This document shows, one piece after another, positions 59,284 through 64,000 of a stretch of DNA of 64,000 nucleotides (position 1 is its first letter; the number at the start of each line of letters is the position of its first letter). The DNA is from Anaerolineae bacterium (lineage in GTDB: Bacteria > Chloroflexota > Anaerolineae > 4572-78 > J111). The notes under the pieces were generated by a model. It was not told where the DNA came from, ran no database searches, and saw nothing but the letters and a program-made list of their open reading frames with translations. The position numbers and the translations under genes are program-made. Location: contig JAHDWA010000047.1 of assembly GCA_023382535.1 (NCBI GenBank), positions 1-64,000 on the forward strand. The letters are read 5' to 3'.

Positions 59284-61620
59284 TTAACGCAATCCTTCCC
59301 TAACCGAAACTCCCAGCCGAGCCAGAACCTCTTTCAAATCGGCCAGTTTGTCAGCCGGTACCAGCGCCAGGGCGCGATTGCCCGCCGGGAAGAGGGTTAG
59401 GTAAGCTTGGACTTCTGGTCGGTCGAGCAGCTCATTCAGGGTGGTTTGATCGCGGAACTCAATCAGGGTCAGGGTTTCGACAGCGGCATCGCCGTAGTAG
59501 CCTCCCCAGGCTTTGAGTTGGTCGAGCAATATATCTGGCAGCGTACCACGATGCAGTTTGCGCAGTTCCTCCAGCAGCGCCAGGACTTTGTTGCGGCTGC
59601 CGCCGGCCCGGCGCACCGAGGCCGGGGTCAAGCGCCACATCCCCTCAGCCGATTCCTCGGCCAGCTTGGCCAGCCGGCCCCGTAAATGCAGGCTGGGCAC
59701 AGCGTGAAGCGGCTGCACGGTTCCATCAGCCTGAACGATGACGCTGTTATCGGCGGCTTCGGGCCGCGCCCCCGATACCGCCGGAAAGAGGTTCTGGTGG
59801 ACCAGCCCGGTCGCCAATTTGGCCTGCTGCCCCTTTTTGATGAGGGCGATTTCGGGGGTGAGCGAGCGAGCCAGGTACTTGCCGCTGGACGGCTGCTCCA
59901 TCAAGCCGGCCAACAATTCAGGGGTGGCGGCCTGGAGCAGGCTGACCCCGGTGCGGAAGACGATTCGTTCATGGTGGGCCGCCCATTCGTCCAGGGAGCG
60001 ACGCACATTTTGGGGCAGTTCGACGGCGCTGGTTTGGGCTAGAAATTCAATAACTTGCTCTACCGACAGGCCCAACTGTTGGGCGCGATAGACAGCCTCT
60101 CGCGACAGCCGGAATTGGAAGGCGCCCCGGTCCACCTGCTCTCGATCCGTAAACAAATCCAGTTGGGCCAGCGTAGCCAGGGATACCGGCCCCAACACCA
60201 TCACCTGGAAATTGGGCTGGACGACGACCCGGCCCGTTTCGGTCTCGGCTGGTGGTGAGGCTGATGCGGTCAGGAGCGCCCGGCCGGTGGGAGTTAATCG
60301 AAAGGCCTGCCACATGTCCACCTGGCCCGGGGCGGACGGTTCGGCCTGATTAAAGCCCAATTCGATCAGGCCAAGCTGGTACAAAAAACCGCTCAACACG
60401 GCGCTGACAAACCCTTCTTCCAGGGCATCGAATTTTTTGATCACCTGTTTCGGGTCGCCATAGTAGTTGCCGCCGTAGCTGCTGTAATACCAACTGCCGC
60501 GATGGGATTCAACCCGGCTGCGTTCATAAAAAAGAAAATCGGAATTGGTGTTGCGAAGCTGTTCCAGGAACTCTTCCAACTCCAGCCAGGCCTGGCCAGG
60601 GGCAGTTTTGAGCGTATCCAGCACAAATTGGCGGGCCTGGTTGTAACGCGGTTGGTAGGTGGTGGCTTCGTCGCCCAGTTCTTTCAACCCGCTGAGTTTG
60701 GGCCAGGCTTCCAGGCAGGCGCTCAATTGCTCAAGGGGAGACCAGCTCCAAAACTTGGGGATGTCCAGAGCGTCACGGCTGTTGGGACGCAGCACGCCTC
60801 TATCCACCTGGGCCAGCTTGAGCGCTTCCAGCAATTGGCGTAACAGCATGAGCCGCCCGGTATCTTCTTCGCGCCGGGTGTCGTCCAGCCGCGTATCTGC
60901 GACCAGCAGAATATCGTTAATGGCCTTGAGCCAGCGCTTGCCGACGCTGCCATTTTGATTCAGGGTAACTTCATTGCGGCGCAAAAAATCCCAATAGAGG
61001 TATAGATCGCGCAGCAGTAGGGTTGGCTCGCCGCGTTCAACTCGGATCGGCTGCCAGTCGCCGGTGCTGGGCGGTAAAGGCTCCGGGTCGGGCAGGTAGC
61101 GCCGGATGGCCTGCGGAATATACAGGGTGGCCGCCGGGTGGAATTGCAGTTTGAAAGCATTGCCGGCGGAATTGAGACTGGGCTGCCGGCTAAACACCAG
61201 GCCAAAATAAGTCAGACGGGCGATGACATCCTCAAAAATCTTGGAATCTGCGCGATGAGGACTGCCGGCGTAGCCGTCGGCATAGGGTACATCAGAACGA
61301 TAATAATAGTAGCCTTTGGGTTTTTCCGGCTCCGGCGTAGGGCGGATCAGCTTGGCGCGGGCAAGTTCGCGCTGGAAACTGCGACTGGAGGCCTGACCGC
61401 CGCGCAGCAGCAGCCGGTTGAGCACAGCTTGCTCCCGCTCGTTGAGCTGGGCCAGCGAGGTATGCACGCGCTCTTCGGTAAAAAATTGCTGGCGTAGCAG
61501 GGCCGACAAGGTGGCTTTGGCCGGTTTTTTGCCCCCTTTGCTAATTACTCCGGCGGCCTCAGCCATTTCCCGCAAGGTGTTGGCGTTATAGTCGTCAAGA
61601 ATGGTGTCAACTTCGTTCAT
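59284..61620 (-). CDS. Helicase_C_3 (XPB/Ssl2 N-terminal-like) domain protein
   Basis: 778 residues. The C-terminal half (VVVQPNFQVMVLGPVSLATLAQLDLFTDREQVDRGAF and following) matches the helicase_C_3 domain, a non-catalytic domain seen next to XPB-type helicases. There is no Walker A or DExx motif, so it is not itself a helicase. The N-terminal part has a helical segment (LSALLRQQFFTEERVHTSLAQLNEREQAVLNRLLLRGG) suggestive of DNA binding. It is paired with the SWIM-domain gene upstream (1-bp contact), and the two are probably one DNA-repair-related complex. Confidence 0.75.
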   Translation of the reverse strand: MNEVDTILDDYNANTLREMAEAAGVISKGGKKPAKATLSALLRQQFFTEERVHTSLAQLNEREQAVLNRLLLRGGQASSRSFQRELARAKLIRPTPEPEKPKGYYYYRSDVPYADGYAGSPHRADSKIFEDVIARLTYFGLVFSRQPSLNSAGNAFKLQFHPAATLYIPQAIRRYLPDPEPLPPSTGDWQPIRVERGEPTLLLRDLYLYWDFLRRNEVTLNQNGSVGKRWLKAINDILLVADTRLDDTRREEDTGRLMLLRQLLEALKLAQVDRGVLRPNSRDALDIPKFWSWSPLEQLSACLEAWPKLSGLKELGDEATTYQPRYNQARQFVLDTLKTAPGQAWLELEEFLEQLRNTNSDFLFYERSRVESHRGSWYYSSYGGNYYGDPKQVIKKFDALEEGFVSAVLSGFLYQLGLIELGFNQAEPSAPGQVDMWQAFRLTPTGRALLTASASPPAETETGRVVVQPNFQVMVLGPVSLATLAQLDLFTDREQVDRGAFQFRLSREAVYRAQQLGLSVEQVIEFLAQTSAVELPQNVRRSLDEWAAHHERIVFRTGVSLLQAATPELLAGLMEQPSSGKYLARSLTPEIALIKKGQQAKLATGLVHQNLFPAVSGARPEAADNSVIVQADGTVQPLHAVPSLHLRGRLAKLAEESAEGMWRLTPASVRRAGGSRNKVLALLEELRKLHRGTLPDILLDQLKAWGGYYGDAAVETLTLIEFRDQTTLNELLDRPEVQAYLTLFPAGNRALALVPADKLADLKEVLARLGVSVREGLR

Positions 61621-63935
61621 TATTGCACGTCATCGGTCTGTTTAGGAGTATATCCGGCTTTTTCCAATTCGGCGGTAAGCGGTTCGACCGCTGTTTTGGG
61701 GATCAGGACCAGCCGGGGTGAGAGTTCGGCGATCAAGTGCTGTCCCAACGACGTAACCGCTTTCATTTCGGTTAAAGCATAATCATCGCCAAACTCAATC
61801 AGGGTGACATCTTCGTAGATGCGGACCTGGCCGTAAGCCTGCCACCAGCTTTCTAGCTGGCGGCGCAGCGCCGGCGGCAGCGGGATAGCGAGAAGCTGCT
61901 CCCAATTATACAGAATATCGGTCAGGGCCACGCCTTTTTCAAACGATTGGTGCGCGGCCTGAGCGTCGAGGCGGTAGACAAAGCGGCCGGGCACCGCCTC
62001 GTCCAGCCGGGCAATTTGATCCAACAGGTTATGCGCCTGGGCGCTGATGGCCGCCGGATCAACAATGATACTGGCCTCGTCCATTTTTACCGCTTCGGCG
62101 GGCGGCGTAGATAGGGCCGGAACCACGTCGGGCTGAGACAGAGTAGGGGTTTCCACCCGATCCCAATACAGATCGGCCAGCCCATGGAAACGCGCAGCAA
62201 CCAAAATACCCTTTTTCAAACTCAGATCGGCCAGGCCCAGCCAATGCAAGGGGCTACTAATAAGCCAGCGGACAAAAGCCCCCTGGGCTGCCTGCCAGTC
62301 CTGTTCATTACCCGGCTTCAAGTCGCGCCCCTGGTAGGTTAAAAACCAGGCAGATTTCGTCCCATAGCTATAATAAGGTTGGGCGACATGGCCATCAAAA
62401 CGGGGCCAGACAGCGCGGAGCAGGGGTTGCAGATCGTTCAGGGCGACCCATTCGCCGTCGGGCAGGTAAGACAGCACTCGCAGGATAAGCTGGCGAAATC
62501 GGGTCAGATTCGCGGCCAGGTTGGCCGGTTTAAAGTAGGGAGAATTCCAGGCCCGCCGCAGCTTCAAGGCCGGCGTGGTGCGGAGTAAATCCCACAATTC
62601 TGTCCAATTGAGCATCTGGAAGTAGAGCCGGGCCAGGAGAGCCTGCTGAGCGGCTTCGGTCTGGCGCAAGTACTGCCCCTTGACTTCCGGCCAGACGGTG
62701 ACCGGACTGCCTGGTTGGATCAGGCCGGCAGCGGTCAACAGGGCGAAGATAAATTCCAGCCTGGCCTCATCTCCGGCAATGGGGGCCAGCCGGCCTACGG
62801 TTTCGTCGGGCAGCGACCAGGCGGGGGACGGAACGGTTAGGTTAATATCCTGGGCATAGGGCTGAAGGTTGCTCCGCTGGCTGAGGGCCAGGATTTCAGC
62901 CGGATCATAATCCCACTCAGCCAGAGCCGGGTAGAATTTTTCCAGGCGGGGATGGGGCATAGGCGGCCGCAGCGGCGGCGAGGATTGTTCCAGGAGCACT
63001 GCTACCTGGTTGGCCTGCCGGACCAGGGCCGACGGGTCGGCCAGGCGCAGTTCGTCGGCTTCAGGATCGGGCAGACGGTTGGGATGGCTGGCAATAACCT
63101 CGGCCAGCAGCGCCGGCAGTTCACGGGCGACAGCGCGAGGGACAACATCGGCTTCAAGGGTGTAAAGACCCATCGTGGAGGCAGGTAAGGCCAGACCCGC
63201 TTCGCTGAGGTGGCCGGTATAGGTAGTGAGTTTCTTGTAACTTTTGAGTTTGCCCCAGACTCCGGCTACGCGCTCGATATCGGCCACTTGAAGACCTTCT
63301 TCAGCGCCCAGCAGCGCCAGCGCCCGGAAGACCTGGCGGTGTTCTCCGTCTAGGCTGCGCCACGTTTTTTCAATCTCGTCAGGATGGATGATATATGCGC
63401 CGATTTGCCGGGACAGGTCAGCCTTGCTGGTACCTTTAATAGTCCAACCCCGCTTCTTAGCCAGATCGCGCAAATCCTGCACCTTTAACTGTTCTAAGGC
63501 CTGGCCCAATTTTCTCAGGTCGCGCTGCCGGCGCTCGTCCGTCGATTCGGACAGCCAGGCCGGGAGAACTTTGGGTTTTTGAGTTTGCGGCCTTTCAACC
63601 GAAAAAACTGGTAGAGCGGCCTCCGGCGTCTGGCCCGATTGGACCTCTTTGACCGTAAAAAAGCCGGGCGATTCGACCCACTTGAGCAGCACTGCGGCCA
63701 CATGTTTGCAGTAGCCACTCCAATCGTAAGCGCAGGTACAGCGACCAACCAGATTGGCCGGGGTGGCCTCGACCTCTACATCATAACGCCGGCTGCCCAT
63801 CACCTCGGCAGTCAGGCTTTGTCCACTGCGCACGGCATTTTGAATCCGATGCTGGTATTTATAAGCTTGGTTCAAGCTGCCGGATTTGAAGGTTTGTTTA
63901 AGATGGGTCAGGGTTAAGGTTTCTAATGTTGGCAT
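61620..63935 (-). CDS. SWIM zinc-finger protein
   Basis: 771 residues. The SWIM motif CxCx(n)CxH is at about residues 66-78 (RCTCAYDWSGYCKHVAAVLL), preceded by a beta-rich segment. A SAP-like helix pair follows (LKVQDLRDLAKKRGWTIKGTSKADLSRQI). The remainder is helical with no catalytic motif. SWIM domains bind nucleic acid or protein. The gene immediately precedes and touches the helicase_C_3-domain gene on the same strand. The 65 bp to the window edge hold no gene. Confidence 0.82.
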   Translation of the reverse strand: MPTLETLTLTHLKQTFKSGSLNQAYKYQHRIQNAVRSGQSLTAEVMGSRRYDVEVEATPANLVGRCTCAYDWSGYCKHVAAVLLKWVESPGFFTVKEVQSGQTPEAALPVFSVERPQTQKPKVLPAWLSESTDERRQRDLRKLGQALEQLKVQDLRDLAKKRGWTIKGTSKADLSRQIGAYIIHPDEIEKTWRSLDGEHRQVFRALALLGAEEGLQVADIERVAGVWGKLKSYKKLTTYTGHLSEAGLALPASTMGLYTLEADVVPRAVARELPALLAEVIASHPNRLPDPEADELRLADPSALVRQANQVAVLLEQSSPPLRPPMPHPRLEKFYPALAEWDYDPAEILALSQRSNLQPYAQDINLTVPSPAWSLPDETVGRLAPIAGDEARLEFIFALLTAAGLIQPGSPVTVWPEVKGQYLRQTEAAQQALLARLYFQMLNWTELWDLLRTTPALKLRRAWNSPYFKPANLAANLTRFRQLILRVLSYLPDGEWVALNDLQPLLRAVWPRFDGHVAQPYYSYGTKSAWFLTYQGRDLKPGNEQDWQAAQGAFVRWLISSPLHWLGLADLSLKKGILVAARFHGLADLYWDRVETPTLSQPDVVPALSTPPAEAVKMDEASIIVDPAAISAQAHNLLDQIARLDEAVPGRFVYRLDAQAAHQSFEKGVALTDILYNWEQLLAIPLPPALRRQLESWWQAYGQVRIYEDVTLIEFGDDYALTEMKAVTSLGQHLIAELSPRLVLIPKTAVEPLTAELEKAGYTPKQTDDVQ

Positions 63936-64000
63936 TGTCGTGATGCGTGATTAATTGACCGCTCGGAGGGGGTCTGTGACCCCCGACCGACGCGGGTCGC

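Noticed and set aside
1..64000. CRISPR arrays, tRNA or rRNA genes
   Set aside because: No regularly spaced repeats, and no clear tRNA T-loop/acceptor pairings or rRNA segments were found in the gaps.

Overview
The window looks like accessory chromosomal DNA of a mesophilic, anaerobic or facultative bacterium, most likely a member of the Chloroflexota (Anaerolineae-like). That is an inference from moderately high GC, lipoproteins with long Pro/Thr linkers, the paired helicase_C_3/SWIM genes, and short self-complementary intergenic repeats. No rRNA, tRNA or CRISPR array was seen. The dominant theme is thiol-reactive metalloid and oxyanion chemistry: seven ArsR-type regulators, one of them fused to an arsenate reductase, plus ArsD, ArsA, an ArsP-like permease, a MerR regulator with a metallochaperone-like partner, and a flavoprotein with a cysteine-rich tail.

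Layout. 1-2391: arsenate reductase start, ArsR-ArsC fusion, phosphoesterase and a divergent arsR. 2521-9836: a tight cassette of ProC-like dehydrogenase, lipoyl carrier (GcvH-like), two DGC proteins, OsmC and radical SAM/SPASM enzyme, then a redox disulfide protein, permease, CDF transporter and FmdE. 9931-11445: tandem TauE-type exporters. 11573-16460: LmbE-like deacetylase, arsR-arsD-arsA, two YlbF-family proteins, an FmdB protein and a thioredoxin-fold protein. 16626-20762: XdhC, ArsR, AhpD-like, MogA, glycosidase, glutaredoxin-like. 20759-28623: ArsR, thioredoxin, CcdA and thioredoxin-VKOR, then two CfsA-type Fe-S proteins, CooT, a 48-residue protein, ArsR, a HyuA-type ASKHA protein and a 5'-truncated AllG-like gene. 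28919-39638: mixed housekeeping (GT2, RF3, M20 amidase, methyltransferase, MBL-STAS, lipoproteins) with several pseudogenes. 39613-45251: metal and metalloid resistance genes and a decayed MFS gene. 45361-56773: a respiratory module with a PhnD-fold lipoprotein sensor, histidine kinase, NarL-type regulator, Fe-S subunit, NrfD-type membrane subunit, a 1101-residue Tat-exported molybdopterin enzyme, cytochrome c, FmdE, a carboxymuconolactone decarboxylase-fold protein and a polyferredoxin. 56774-59143: decayed polysaccharide genes and a complete IS701-like element. 59284-63935: the helicase_C_3/SWIM pair.

How it fits together. The molybdoenzyme has the ttrBCA/srdBCA gene order and is preceded by a three-part sensor system that recalls both TtrSR and AioXSR. 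XdhC, MogA and FmdE-type proteins could support its cofactor. The ars genes and Cys-tailed proteins would protect against a reduced product. Four otherwise separate promoter regions (arsR, deacetylase, xdhC, PhnD-like sensor) carry paired TGACA...TCAC elements about 20-22 bp apart and 96-110 bp before the start codon, so much of the window may be one regulon. The natural electron acceptor (tetrathionate, arsenate, selenate or another oxyanion) cannot be decided from sequence alone.
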